A DNA stretch of 64,000 nucleotides, taken from positions 1 to 64,000 of the forward strand of contig JACQIB010000002.1 of assembly GCA_016198755.1 (NCBI GenBank), given 5' to 3'. Shown in pieces: positions 7,827 through 16,764 of this stretch. The position numbers and the translations under genes are program-made. This DNA comes from Candidatus Aenigmatarchaeota archaeon (lineage in GTDB: Archaea; Aenigmatarchaeota; Aenigmatarchaeia; Aenigmatarchaeales; JACQIB01). The notes below the pieces were generated by a model. That model worked only from the letters and a program-made list of their open reading frames with translations, did not search any database and had not been told where the DNA came from. Within the stretch, counting starts at the first letter, position 1; the number at the start of each line of letters is the position of its first letter.

Positions 7827-8123
7827 CTACTTATTATTCTTTATAGATTTTTTAATACTATATAAGGAAAGGATTTTTTCAATAGTAACGTTCTTTTTGT
7901 CATCGGGGAGCTTAATGATCTTTGCTCTTAATCCAAACTGGTTTATAGTCCTTATTTCAACAAAATAGGACATATACGTCTTTATTATTGTAGAAACGCG
8001 CTCTGGATGTAGGTTTAGGGCTCTGGCAATACCTCTTATATGTATGCCAGTGTCTCCTGCTTCTTTTAAAACTTCAAGTATCTTATAAATATTTCTCTTG
8101 GTTTGTGGCTGAATTGGCTTCAT
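7827..8123 (-). CDS. Small winged-helix DNA-binding protein
   Basis: A 98-residue protein. Residues about 8-60 form a clear helix-turn-helix: NIYKILEVLKEAG, then GIHIRGIARALNLHPERVSTII, whose last part is the recognition helix. The tail is Lys-rich (SIKKSIKNNK). The ATG at 8123 is chosen because a strong SD (GGAGG) lies six bases upstream; an in-frame extension to 8171 lacks one. It precedes tgtA on the same strand's other side (tgtA ends at 8196), so it may be an independent regulator. Target unknown. Confidence 0.7.
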   Translation of the reverse strand: MKPIQPQTKRNIYKILEVLKEAGDTGIHIRGIARALNLHPERVSTIIKTYMSYFVEIRTINQFGLRAKIIKLPDDKKNVTIEKILSLYSIKKSIKNNK

Positions 8124-8195
8124 ATTAAACCTCCTTCTGAAACTACTGAAATATATAACATAATAAAACACTTGTCATATTATGTTTGGCAAACT

Positions 8196-9920
8196 TTAAA
8201 AGCCTGTGTTTTTCGCGGAATTGCGCAGGTTTGCAGCGATTCCACGTTTAAACTCTCTAACCTCTGAGCTTGTTAACAAAGCCTCACCAACAGCTACTAT
8301 TCTCTTTCCATATTTAATGGAAATCTGTTCTCCTGCAAAGATTTTGTCTTTTGGTATAGCAAACTTGGAAATCAAATCCTTTCCGGCAGCAATTAACTCT
8401 GCAACTTCCTTATCCTTTACTGCATAGCTCTTTATTTTACCTTTTAACAGCTCTGCACCAGCAATTGTTGGTATAAAGAAGCCGTCTGAAGGGCGCATTG
8501 TACCTAACAGTTCTTTCCCTCTCCAAATCCTTCTTATCCTTCCAGTATTCCTCGAAACCTCTATTTCAGCTTTCTTAAATCGCTTATCAGAACCAGAACC
8601 AAACTGATAATTTAATGTTGCTGAAAGCACTTCATTTGGTTTTGTTTTTACTCTGGGCTCAGAAAACCCAGGTATAAGAGACTGGCCAAATGGATAAACT
8701 GTTTTAAGCCCTACTGGGATTTTTCCGAATGGAGGTTTAATGAAGGATTTTCCGCAAACTCTATGTAGCCAGTCCTGCGCTCTTAGTACCTCAGGTCTCC
8801 AGTCAGACTCTTCCCCAAGCCATTGAAAAGCTGATTTTTTGGAGACTGGCTCAAAATTTAACAGCCACTTTCCATGAGTTTTCAAAACAAACCTTAACGC
8901 TTCCAATAAAGCTGGATGAGCTCTGCAGCGCTGTTGAACCAGTTCCCAGAGCCATTTTCCACGTATTGCTTCCCTGACAGTTTTTATCTCAGCGAGTGTT
9001 ATATTCAAATTGTGTATAGTCAGCATATTTTCCAGCTCTTGTTTTTCAAGAGATTTTAGCTCTAAAGCTGTTATTCCTGAACAAACTTTGCAGGAACATG
9101 GCAATTCAGATAGTTCTGAGACCGGTAAAGTACCTGAAACTGTCAAAAAAGCTGAACGGCGCGCAGCTAAACTGTACATTGCTGAATCAAAAAGATCACA
9201 GCCAATTGCTGCTAAAAGAGAGAAAAGCATTGGATGACCAGCACCAAATGCATGAACAGGCTTTCCAACAGGAAGGTTTTGCTTGCAAGTTATTATAATG
9301 TCAGCTAGTTCTGCAAACCTATACTGTTCCATTAACGGAACTATTCCCCCTATAGCAAACAGGTCTGGCTGTTCTTTTACAGTAAGCTTACAGGAGAGCC
9401 TTCTCAAATCAGTAAATTTACCTCCCTGTATAGGGCCCACAAGAAACCTTTCTCCAACAAGACTTCTTGCTTTTCCAAGCCTTTCAGCTGTTTCCAGAAC
9501 CTTTTTCCTTGCTTCTGATTTTGTATCTGTTAAAAGCACAAACCTGTCAAGTGGTGTAATAATTTCTGAACCAAGCTCCATTTGGGTTTTTATAGAAAGC
9601 TCCTGTGTCCATTCAGAACTTTCTGTGCTATGTGAAAACTGCTGAAAAGTACCAGAATCCGTGTAAATCAATCCTGGCCACTTAAAGTAGTTGTGTAAAC
9701 CTCCGGAAGTTTTTATGTCTGAAATGGTCTGTGAATTCCTGTTTATTATGTAGGCATTTGTTATTAGCAGGTTTGGCTTTGCTCCTATAACATCATCTAT
9801 TTTCAGGGTTTTAATATTGGGATTTACAACAACAGCTATCTCTGGGGTTTTGATTTTCTTTTTTCCAACTGTGAGCGAGCATAGCCTGCCTGCTGCATCC
9901 CTGTCTAAAAGTTCTAGCAT
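8196..9920 (-). CDS. tgtA: tRNA-guanine (archaeosine) transglycosylase
   Basis: A 574-residue archaeal TGT, normal length. It swaps guanine for preQ0 at position 15 of tRNA. The catalytic pocket motif TDSGTFQQF (about 87-95) holds the conserved Asp. Zinc ligands are seen as C275, C277, C280 and H303 (CSCKVC then IHN). A C-terminal PUA domain spans about 495-574 (IFAGEQISIKYGKRIVAVGEA). The gene is divergent from the fused radical SAM/ArcS-like gene, which would carry out the next step of archaeosine synthesis. Both appear to use one symmetric TATA box at 9939-9948. The ATG at 9920 lies about 25 bp from its centre. Confidence 0.95.
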   Translation of the reverse strand: MLELLDRDAAGRLCSLTVGKKKIKTPEIAVVVNPNIKTLKIDDVIGAKPNLLITNAYIINRNSQTISDIKTSGGLHNYFKWPGLIYTDSGTFQQFSHSTESSEWTQELSIKTQMELGSEIITPLDRFVLLTDTKSEARKKVLETAERLGKARSLVGERFLVGPIQGGKFTDLRRLSCKLTVKEQPDLFAIGGIVPLMEQYRFAELADIIITCKQNLPVGKPVHAFGAGHPMLFSLLAAIGCDLFDSAMYSLAARRSAFLTVSGTLPVSELSELPCSCKVCSGITALELKSLEKQELENMLTIHNLNITLAEIKTVREAIRGKWLWELVQQRCRAHPALLEALRFVLKTHGKWLLNFEPVSKKSAFQWLGEESDWRPEVLRAQDWLHRVCGKSFIKPPFGKIPVGLKTVYPFGQSLIPGFSEPRVKTKPNEVLSATLNYQFGSGSDKRFKKAEIEVSRNTGRIRRIWRGKELLGTMRPSDGFFIPTIAGAELLKGKIKSYAVKDKEVAELIAAGKDLISKFAIPKDKIFAGEQISIKYGKRIVAVGEALLTSSEVREFKRGIAANLRNSAKNTGF

Positions 9921-9938
9921 CCCTAATCTTTACACTAG

Positions 9939-9948
9939 TTATTTAAAG
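9939..9948. promoter_or_regulatory. Shared symmetric TATA box for tgtA and the fused archaeosine gene
   Basis: TTATTTAAAG contains the palindrome TTTAAA centred at 9944.5. The tgtA ATG (9920, minus) is 24.5 bp away and the ATG of the fused gene (9970, plus) 25.5 bp away. These are the distances expected for leaderless transcripts in both directions. Confidence 0.65.
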
Positions 9949-9969
9949 AATGCGCTGTTAAGGGGGGAG

Positions 9970-11244
9970 ATGGAGGAACTTGTTATTGTACTTCCAAGCG
10001 GGAAGTGTGAATGGGGAGGCTGTGTATTTTGCGGCTGGGGTAGGATGAAAGCCAAACAAAAAACCATAAGGGAGCTTAAAGAGTTTTTTGATAGCAAATT
10101 AAAGGGTTTAAAAGCGGGGGAACTGGAGAGGTTAAAAGTTTTCTGCTCTGGCTGTTTTTTAGATCCTAAGCAGGTTGTGCCTGCTTTCCGCAGTTATCTT
10201 GTAAGAAAGTGCGAACAGCTGTGTATAAAGAGCCTTATCGTAGAGAGTTTTCCTAAGTTTATAACAGATGAGAACCTGGAAAACATGAGAAGCAATAAAG
10301 TAAAGATTTTAGCTGGTATCGGGCTGGAAGTTGCTGATGATGCAGCGCTGAAAAGAATAAATAAGGGGTTTACTTTAGAGGAGTTTGAAAAGGCTTCAGA
10401 AGTCTGCAAACGAAATGGCTGGGGTATAAGGGCGTATTTGCTCGTTAACTGTCCTGGAGCTGAGAATCTCCTGAAAAAGAGTGTGGAATACGCGAAAAAG
10501 TGGTCGGAAGAGGTTATATTGATTAACTGCCTGCCGCATTATGCTGCTCCAATAATGCAGTTTTATGTGACTGGAAAGTGGAAACCATTTAATGAAAAGG
10601 AGTTTATAGAAGCCACGAAAGAATTTGATGTAGAAAAGGATTTTCAAAATTTTTCATTCCGCCCTATGTTTCCGGATTTTATGAGAGAAAAGATACGCGG
10701 AGCCGGAGAAAAACAACTTTTGCATCCGCATTTCAGAATTTGGCAGGAATTTTTCAGGGATTTCTATAAACCTAAAAAAGATAAGGATATTTTGCTTTTT
10801 GTACCATGCTCTTTCAGGAAACCTTACACTGCTTCACATTTACATAAAGCAATTGATCCGGTTTTAACTGAAAATATACAGAGAGTTGTTGTAAGTACGC
10901 CCGGTGTGGTTCCGATAGAATACTGTAATGATTACCCGTTTAACAGTTATGATTGGCCTGAATGGGAAGAAACAAAGGAAATAAAGCAAAAGTATATTGA
11001 CGTTACTGAAAAGAGAGTTGAAGATTTCCTTCGGGCCCATGCTGCACATTATAAAAAAATACTTTGTTACTTAAAGCCTGACACTGAAAGTTTCAAAGCT
11101 GTTATGCTGGCAGCTGAAAAGCTGGGAATTAAGGTTGAAAGCTGCATTAGGGAAGAAGTTTATGAGAGTTTTAAGGATGAAAAGAACCCTCTTGCACACC
11201 CTTTGGCTGTGAAAGAACTTGAAAGGGTTGTTAAGAAGCTTTAG
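9970..11244 (+). CDS. Radical SAM (RaSEA-like) protein fused to ArcS-type C-terminal domain
   Basis: A 424-residue protein. Residues 1-260 are a radical SAM domain with a CX4CX2C cluster (C13, C18, C21: KCEWGGCVFCGW), close to the Elp3-like group that includes the archaeosine synthase subunit RaSEA. Residues about 270-370 read like the catalytic C-terminal domain of ArcS (DUF5591): VPCSFRKPYTASHLHKAI, then VVSTPGVVPIEYCNDYPFNSYD. In known systems ArcS adds lysine to preQ0-tRNA and RaSEA cleaves the adduct to give archaeosine; here both parts appear in one chain. ATG 9970 is chosen by its distance from the shared TATA box; a longer frame would run into tgtA. It is next to tgtA. The domain assignments are from motif recognition. 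Confidence 0.75.
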   Translation: MEELVIVLPSGKCEWGGCVFCGWGRMKAKQKTIRELKEFFDSKLKGLKAGELERLKVFCSGCFLDPKQVVPAFRSYLVRKCEQLCIKSLIVESFPKFITDENLENMRSNKVKILAGIGLEVADDAALKRINKGFTLEEFEKASEVCKRNGWGIRAYLLVNCPGAENLLKKSVEYAKKWSEEVILINCLPHYAAPIMQFYVTGKWKPFNEKEFIEATKEFDVEKDFQNFSFRPMFPDFMREKIRGAGEKQLLHPHFRIWQEFFRDFYKPKKDKDILLFVPCSFRKPYTASHLHKAIDPVLTENIQRVVVSTPGVVPIEYCNDYPFNSYDWPEWEETKEIKQKYIDVTEKRVEDFLRAHAAHYKKILCYLKPDTESFKAVMLAAEKLGIKVESCIREEVYESFKDEKNPLAHPLAVKELERVVKKL

Positions 11245-12592
11245 CAACAACATCCATGTTATCGAATTTTATATAGGGAAGAACAGCTGCTTCTGTAAGA
11301 CCTGTTGGAAACGGACTTGAAATAAATGTTTCCTTTGAGATTCCTGTTATCTTTTTTATAGCTTCGTATACAGAACCCACAACATTTCCCCATCTTACTG
11401 GTTCTGCAAGCTCGCCGTTCTTTATAGCAAAAGCATTGCGAATTTCCAGAGAAAATACTCCATTAGCAGAAGAACCGCGTGGCCATGCAACCTTTTCCAA
11501 GAGCAGTCCTTTCTTTGTTTCTGCTATTATTTTCTCCAGTGGAAGCTTGCCTGCTTGTACAACAATATTTGTATTTGTAACTGTGGGATTGAAAATAAAG
11601 TATTCGTCATAAGAAATTCCGCCGCGGCGGCCATTGCCTGTTGTTTTTTTGCCTGCTTTTGCACCGTATTTGCTGTCGAAAATAAAGTTTTTTAGTATTC
11701 CATTTTGTATAAGTGGGGTTTTTTGTGATGCTGTGCCTTCCTGATCTATACCGGTTGTTGCAACCCCAGCAGGATATGTTCCGTCATCGTATAGTGTAAA
11801 CTCCTTGGAAGCAACCTGCTTTCCTAGCTTGTCAAAATATGGTGTAGCTTTCATAAGAACAGTATTTCCTGACAGAGCTTCGCCCAGAGTTGTTGCAAAG
11901 AGTTCTGCCATTACCTTAGGGGAAATAATGACAGGATACTTTCCAACATCCACGGTTTTTGGATTTAGAGAACTTTGTATAAAGTTAATGGATTCGTTGG
12001 CTATTTTCTCTGGAGAGAATTGGGACAGCATTCTGAAACGTTCCATTGGTTCATATTCTATTATTCTTCCTTCATGTTTTTTAACAAGATTGGAATAGAA
12101 AAGTACGAATGTTCCATTCTCTGTCTTTTCAAGCCCTGTGCTGTTAGATACAGTATAAGAGAATGAAGTAAATTTCAGCCTGCCAAATGCTATATCAACT
12201 CCTTTCTCCTTCAACGCAGAAGTAAACCTCTTTGCTATTTCCAGCGCTTCTGGTTCTGAGATTTCAGCTATTTTGGGGTCAAAGGTATTTTTTACAGGTG
12301 TAGAACCTTTTTTGGAGGGAAAGGAAAATCCTTTTGGAATATCATCTCCAAATTTTGAGACTTTGGAAGCTGTCTCTATTACAGAATTTATTCCGTTATC
12401 TGAAAAATCATTCCCATAGGAAAAACCAAACTTTCCGTCTTTTACAACCCTTACAGCAAATCCTGATGTCTCCCCCCGCAGAATATTTGTTACTTTGTCT
12501 TTTTCTATGAAAAGATTAAGGTTTTTTGTGGTTGAAAGGAAGGTTTCCGCTGAGTCTGTTTTTCCTATTGCCAGTTTCAGAATTTTGTCCAC
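11231..12592 (-). CDS. tldE: TldE/PmbA-family protein
   Basis: A 453-residue member of the TldD/TldE family. It lacks the HExxxH motif of its neighbour, as expected for the non-catalytic TldE partner. Family signs are GFAVRVVKDGKFGFSYG near the start, a central YPVIISPKVMAEL..TLGEALSGN, and a late AWPRGSSANGVFSLEIRNAFAIKNGE. TldD and TldE form a heterodimeric metalloprotease that trims unfolded peptides, including modified peptide precursors in bacteria. The start is a GTG directly after the tldD stop, so translation is coupled. It overlaps the convergent archaeosine gene by 14 bp. Confidence 0.9.
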   Translation of the reverse strand: MDKILKLAIGKTDSAETFLSTTKNLNLFIEKDKVTNILRGETSGFAVRVVKDGKFGFSYGNDFSDNGINSVIETASKVSKFGDDIPKGFSFPSKKGSTPVKNTFDPKIAEISEPEALEIAKRFTSALKEKGVDIAFGRLKFTSFSYTVSNSTGLEKTENGTFVLFYSNLVKKHEGRIIEYEPMERFRMLSQFSPEKIANESINFIQSSLNPKTVDVGKYPVIISPKVMAELFATTLGEALSGNTVLMKATPYFDKLGKQVASKEFTLYDDGTYPAGVATTGIDQEGTASQKTPLIQNGILKNFIFDSKYGAKAGKKTTGNGRRGGISYDEYFIFNPTVTNTNIVVQAGKLPLEKIIAETKKGLLLEKVAWPRGSSANGVFSLEIRNAFAIKNGELAEPVRWGNVVGSVYEAIKKITGISKETFISSPFPTGLTEAAVLPYIKFDNMDVVAKAS

Positions 12593-13963
12593 TTAATCTC
12601 CCCCAACCAAAATCTTATCTATTCTCAAATGCGGACCCCCTGTTCCTGAAGGCACCCAATCCTCATGTCCCTTTCCGCATGCACCGGGGCTTGTTTCAAA
12701 ATCATTTGAAACTCCGGAAACAAGCTTTAGTATTTCAAGAACCTGAGAACCTGAAAGTACAATCTCGCCGCGTATTGGCTTTGTCAGTTCCCCATTCTCT
12801 ATCCAATAACCCATTGCACCGGAGACATAGAAACCTCCGCCTGCAGGATCTTCCATACCGCAGACATTTTTTATTATATACACTCCTTTTTTAATTCCCT
12901 CAAAAAGCTCTTCTGTTTTCATTTTACCTGGCTCAAAGAAAATGTTTGACATGCGCACGAAAACTTTCTTTCCAAACCCCTGCATTCTTCCATTTCCTGT
13001 TGATTCTGTTCCAAAGCGCAGAGCTGTTTCAACACTGTGCAAATGGCTTGAAAGTACTCCATCTTTAACCAAACCTGTTCTCTTTGCTAATGTTCCGTCA
13101 TGATCAAAAAAGTAAAAGCCTGAACTGGGAATTGTTGGTGTATCTGTTATGCTCACGAGAGGAGAAGCTATCTTTTCCCCTAATCTTCCGGCTAAAAATG
13201 AACGGCCATTTATTACAAAATCAGCTTCTGATGGGTGACCTATGCTCTCATGTGCTAACACACCGGCAAATGTTCCATCCAAAACAACTGGATAGTTTCC
13301 TTTTGGTGAAGCGCCTGCAGAGAGCTGTTCTATAGTCTTTTCCACGATATTGTCTGAAAATTCACCTATAGCATTCTTTGTTACTTCATATCCAACAGCT
13401 CCTCCTAGGCTGTCGTAAAAATCAACCATATTGTTCCCTTTTTTAGCAATTGTAAAAAGAAGTATTCTTGCCCGTTTCAGTGATTGTTCCATGTAACTGC
13501 CATTGGAATCAGCATAAACATGTTTTGTTGTGCCGTCTGAATAGCCTGCACGTATAGAAAGTATTTTCTTGTTTTTTGCTGCCGAAAACAGTTCGTTTAC
13601 AAAACCAACCTTTTCCTCAACTGAAACAGAATCCGGATCTGTTTTAATTGGGGTTGTAAATGTTTTTTTCAGTGATGGACGCTCAGGAAAAGATAGATTT
13701 CCTTTCTGGGAATTTGCTGCTTTCAGTGCGTTTGAAAGAGCTGTTAGAAGGTCTTTTTTCTCGAATGAATTTGTAAAACCGTATCCTATGCTTCCGTTTG
13801 CAAAAACCCTGAGAGAAACTCCTGAAAGAGAGTTCTGTTCAACTGTTTTGTCTATATTTGTTTTTGAAACAGATGTAGATTTGTTATTGAATATATTGGC
13901 ATCTGCGAATGTGGCTCCCTTATCCAAAGACAGTTGTAAGACTTTGAAAAGCAGGTCTTCCAT
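12593..13963 (-). CDS. tldD: TldD metalloprotease subunit
   Basis: A 456-residue TldD. The zinc motif HESIGH (in GVLAHESIGHPSEAD, mid-protein) marks the catalytic subunit. A Cys in SPGACGKGHEDWVPSGTGGPHLR near the C-terminus fits the third zinc ligand region. The N-terminal part shows the shared TldD/E fold (SLRVFANGSIGYGF). Its stop codon abuts the tldE start, giving a tldD-tldE operon. Upstream, dnaG ends 31 bp away on the same strand, so read-through is possible. High confidence in family; the peptide substrate is unknown. Confidence 0.93.
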   Translation of the reverse strand: MEDLLFKVLQLSLDKGATFADANIFNNKSTSVSKTNIDKTVEQNSLSGVSLRVFANGSIGYGFTNSFEKKDLLTALSNALKAANSQKGNLSFPERPSLKKTFTTPIKTDPDSVSVEEKVGFVNELFSAAKNKKILSIRAGYSDGTTKHVYADSNGSYMEQSLKRARILLFTIAKKGNNMVDFYDSLGGAVGYEVTKNAIGEFSDNIVEKTIEQLSAGASPKGNYPVVLDGTFAGVLAHESIGHPSEADFVINGRSFLAGRLGEKIASPLVSITDTPTIPSSGFYFFDHDGTLAKRTGLVKDGVLSSHLHSVETALRFGTESTGNGRMQGFGKKVFVRMSNIFFEPGKMKTEELFEGIKKGVYIIKNVCGMEDPAGGGFYVSGAMGYWIENGELTKPIRGEIVLSGSQVLEILKLVSGVSNDFETSPGACGKGHEDWVPSGTGGPHLRIDKILVGGD

Positions 13964-13994
13964 CCTCTTAGGCTGGATCCTGAACTTAAAAAGC

Positions 13995-15200
13995 CTATTC
14001 CTGCAGGTCTTTTGTAAGCAAAACGCTCATAGACTCAGGAACTGACAATCTTGGCGCTGAACGCATGCCTATTATCCATTTTACCCCATGCTGGCTTGAA
14101 AAGCTCAGCAGTTTTTGATCAATTTCGCCGTCAAAAATCAGGGTTTCTGGCTTTATGTCTCTCATAGCATTGAACATTTCGCGCACAGGAACTTTTCCAA
14201 GCACGTTTCCTTCGGAATCCAATAGACATGCAGCACGTGTACCTGTTATTTCATTTACTATTTCCCTGAAAAATGCTGCTTTGTCTGGCTCTATAGATAC
14301 CTTTGGAAGCTGTGCTGGTTCTTGCCTTTCTATGTGTTCCGGGCGTTCAGTGTGCTCAACGCGCCTTTCACGTTTTTCAGCTGAAATTTCTTTTGCCTGA
14401 TTAAGCGGAACGCGTTCGCGCAGGGCTTTGAAAATCTCTTTCTTTGTTAATTCCTCTACTTCCTTTTCCTCAGGAGCGCGTGCTACAAAATCAACTTCTG
14501 CAACAGCTGTCAACTCCCTTAGTATAAGATCCCCACCCCTGTCTCCATCGAGGAATGCTGTTATTTCTTTTTCTTTTGCTAAATCAGCTACTTGTGGAGG
14601 TACAGATGTTCCCTCTATTGCAACCACGTTCTTTATTCCGCATCTTAATAGGTTGACAACATCTGCCCTGCCCTCTACAATGACAACATTGTCTGACTGG
14701 TTTACTGCTGGACCAGCCGGCAGACCTCTCCACTGAACAACTTCAGCAGACCGTATTGATTCCTTTATTTGATCTGTCATCTCTTGGGTTTCCATTGTGT
14801 CCTGGAACATTTTACCTAAGAGCTCTTTTGCACGCTCAATAACATATTTCCTCTTGGAAGCCCTTACATCTTCTATATTTTCTACTATAATTTTGGCGTT
14901 GCATGGACCAACTCTTTCTATGGTTTCTATGCAGGCTGCTATCAGGGCTGTTTCAGAACTATCAAGAGATGAAGGAATCGATATCTCACCTGATGCTTTG
15001 CCTGTTTTCATAACAAGCTCTACATCAATTCTTCCTATCCTCCCTGTTTTCTGAAGCTCCCTTAAATCCATATCCTGCCCTAACAACCCTTCAGTCTGTC
15101 CAAATAGAGCTCCAATAACGTCTGGTTTTTCTACTGTTCCCTCTGAATTGAATTTTGCTATTATTGTGTATTTTGAAGTTGACTGAGCTAGTTTTCCCAT
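13995..15200 (-). CDS. dnaG: Archaeal DnaG-like primase
   Basis: A 401-residue archaeal DnaG. The N-terminal domain begins MGKLAQSTSKYTI. The Toprim domain has VVIVEGRADVVN (E176) and the FLDGDRGGD loop (D218, D220). A charged linker (about 260-300, rich in Glu/Arg) leads to a C-terminal domain. Archaeal DnaG can make RNA primers and is also found with the exosome, so either role applies. A TATA-like CTATAAAATAAAA (about 15223-15236) and an SD GGAGG before ATG 15200 show that it has its own promoter, just after the candidate RNA gene. Confidence 0.95.
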   Translation of the reverse strand: MGKLAQSTSKYTIIAKFNSEGTVEKPDVIGALFGQTEGLLGQDMDLRELQKTGRIGRIDVELVMKTGKASGEISIPSSLDSSETALIAACIETIERVGPCNAKIIVENIEDVRASKRKYVIERAKELLGKMFQDTMETQEMTDQIKESIRSAEVVQWRGLPAGPAVNQSDNVVIVEGRADVVNLLRCGIKNVVAIEGTSVPPQVADLAKEKEITAFLDGDRGGDLILRELTAVAEVDFVARAPEEKEVEELTKKEIFKALRERVPLNQAKEISAEKRERRVEHTERPEHIERQEPAQLPKVSIEPDKAAFFREIVNEITGTRAACLLDSEGNVLGKVPVREMFNAMRDIKPETLIFDGEIDQKLLSFSSQHGVKWIIGMRSAPRLSVPESMSVLLTKDLQE

Positions 15201-15236
15201 TATTATAACCTCCTTTTTGTATATTTTTATTTTATA

Positions 15237-15378
15237 GAAAAAGACTTACTACAGCTGGTATTCCTGAACTAAAGTGCTGTTAAATCAGCACATTTTCCAT
15301 TGCATACCCGTGTGAAACTTAATGAGCATGATGCTGTTTTCCCGAACTCCGGAACATACAGCTAGCAAGTCCTTTTCC
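15237..15378 (-). ncRNA. Candidate structured non-coding RNA
   Basis: The 226-bp gap between the CBS gene and dnaG holds its own TATA box (CTTTAAAAAG, 15401-15410, minus), a folded segment, and a T-run (CTTTTTCT) that can end archaeal transcripts. In the minus-strand RNA, the 5' part (AAAAGGACTTGCTAGCTG then TATGTTCC) pairs with the 3' part (GGAATACCAGCT then GTAGTAAGTCTTTT), closing a domain of about 140 nt. Inside is a hairpin with arms GTGCTG and CAGCAC. No good ORF is present. I could not match it to RNase P, SRP, tRNA, or box C/D or H/ACA patterns. End points are estimates. Confidence 0.5.
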
Positions 15379-15426
15379 TTTCCTATAGTTGCAAAGCAAC
15401 CTTTTTAAAGCTTCTGTCTCTGTGAA

Positions 15427-15978
15427 TCAAACACCAGAAGCTTCTTCCACACAAGTAGTACATACCCACTGATCGTTCACGTTCTTTAGCTCTTCTGAGA
15501 AATTGTTGCAAAGTTCGCACTCGCCTTGGGTTGGATTTTCTGAGAGATTTGAAGAATCATCCTTCATTAGCAGGCGCTCGCGCAGGATTTCTATAAGTGT
15601 TGGTGCAACTTTTAAAACTTCCCTGTCAGAAATAAGACCTACCAGCTTACCCATGGAAACCACTGGCAAACGCTCAAATCCATGCTTAACCATTGTGCGG
15701 GCTGCTGTTGACAGGTCTTCATCTGGGCTGCACATAACAACAGGAAAACTCATTATGTCCTTTAGTTTTATGGAAGATGGAAGTTTGTTTAGTGCTGTTA
15801 TTTTATTTACGATATCCTCTCTTGTTACAATTCCAACCGGTTTTTTGCTTTCCATAATAACAAGCATACCAACATCTTCTTCCTTCATTATTTTAGATCC
15901 CTGTTCAGCAGAATCAGACTGGTTTGCGGTTGCAACGCGGGAAATCATTGCATCCTTGACTTTGATGCCGGTTACCAT
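15427..15978 (-). CDS. CBS-domain pair protein with C-terminal zinc ribbon
   Basis: A 183-residue protein with two CBS domains, about 1-60 and 68-125. Each shows the strand-helix-strand pattern (VGMLVIMESKKPVGIVTREDIV; RLPVVSMGKLVGLISDREVL). The C-terminus has CELC..CTTC spaced about 19 residues apart, a likely zinc ribbon (about 150-178). CBS pairs usually sense adenosine nucleotides or similar ligands; the zinc ribbon may contact nucleic acid or protein. The effector is unknown. ATG 15978 lies 26 bp from a TATA box at 16001-16007 that also fits the divergent methyltransferase. Confidence 0.85.
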   Translation of the reverse strand: MVTGIKVKDAMISRVATANQSDSAEQGSKIMKEEDVGMLVIMESKKPVGIVTREDIVNKITALNKLPSSIKLKDIMSFPVVMCSPDEDLSTAARTMVKHGFERLPVVSMGKLVGLISDREVLKVAPTLIEILRERLLMKDDSSNLSENPTQGECELCNNFSEELKNVNDQWVCTTCVEEASGV

Positions 15979-16000
15979 GTTTAAGTATTGGTGTGTAGAG

Positions 16001-16007
16001 TATAAAT
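16001..16007. promoter_or_regulatory. Shared TATA box between CBS gene and methyltransferase
   Basis: TATAAAT, centre 16004, is 26 bp from ATG 15978 (minus) and 26 bp from ATG 16030 (plus). Both messages would be leaderless. Confidence 0.5.
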
Positions 16008-16029
16008 TGATTGCTGGAGAATGAGACTT

Positions 16030-16734
16030 ATGGGAGAAAATGTGGGATTTTTAAGAAAACTGTACAGGAAACTGCTTTATAGTGATTTGGACAAGGTTTA
16101 TAAGAGTTTTTTCTCTGCTGAGCAGAAACCTAAAAATAGAATGAAATTTTTAGATGTTGGTGCTGGTTTTGGGTTTGAAGTTATTAAACGCGGAAGAGAA
16201 GGATATTTTTCCGTTGGACTTGAATTTTTGCAGGAAAGAGCAGTAAAAACGTTGGGGGAATTCAGAAAAAGAAATGCAAATGGATTTGTTATTGTTGGGG
16301 ATGCACAGGATCTGCCTTTTAGGGAAGGGGTGTTTGATTTGATAAACTGCAACCATGTTATAGAACATGTTCCTGAAGATAGCAGAACTTTAGGTGAATT
16401 GAGCAGGGTTTTAAACAAAAAGGGGAAGCTTTTGTTAGCTGTTCCAAACGTAAAAAACCTTTATACTGCTTTTAGGAGCTTTTTGGGATTGAAAAACAGG
16501 TTCACAGATTCTACACACCTCAGAGAATATGAAGAAAATGAGTTAAGAAGGCTTATAGAGACAGCTGGGTTCAAGATTGAGGATTTGAAAAGAGTTGGTT
16601 TTAATCCTCCTATAGGGCTTAAGGTTGAGCTTTTGCTTGCACACTATATGCCAATAGATAAGGCGTTAAACAGCTTTGTTAGAATTTTCCCTAAAAGAGC
16701 TGCTGAATTCAGGGTTAAAGCCGGACATCGTTAA
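16030..16734 (+). CDS. Class I SAM-dependent methyltransferase (type 11)
   Basis: A 234-residue methyltransferase. Motif I is FLDVGAGFGFE (about 40-50). The acidic end of strand 2 lies in SVGLEF, then VGDAQDLPFREGVFDLINCNHVIEHV and the strand KLLLAVPNV. The C-terminal half (HLREYEENELRRLIETAGF) is common in methyltransferases of lipid or quinone type, but the substrate is not clear. ATG 16030 is preferred to ATG 16021 because it sits 26 bp from the TATA centre. It is followed by an HTH regulator gene whose TATA box overlaps its stop codon. Confidence 0.8.
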   Translation: MGENVGFLRKLYRKLLYSDLDKVYKSFFSAEQKPKNRMKFLDVGAGFGFEVIKRGREGYFSVGLEFLQERAVKTLGEFRKRNANGFVIVGDAQDLPFREGVFDLINCNHVIEHVPEDSRTLGELSRVLNKKGKLLLAVPNVKNLYTAFRSFLGLKNRFTDSTHLREYEENELRRLIETAGFKIEDLKRVGFNPPIGLKVELLLAHYMPIDKALNSFVRIFPKRAAEFRVKAGHR

Positions 16735-16764
16735 ATATATAAATGCAGTACGACAATGTGGTGG

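Noticed and set aside
9817-9969. N-terminal extension of the radical SAM/ArcS fusion into tgtA
   Set aside because: It would overlap the tgtA coding region and promoter. The shared TATA box places the start at 9970.
15300-15378. tRNA or RNase P RNA in the gap upstream of dnaG
   Set aside because: A GAGTTCGGG segment resembles a T-arm, but no acceptor stem or anticodon arm can be built, and the conserved P4 segments of RNase P RNA are absent.
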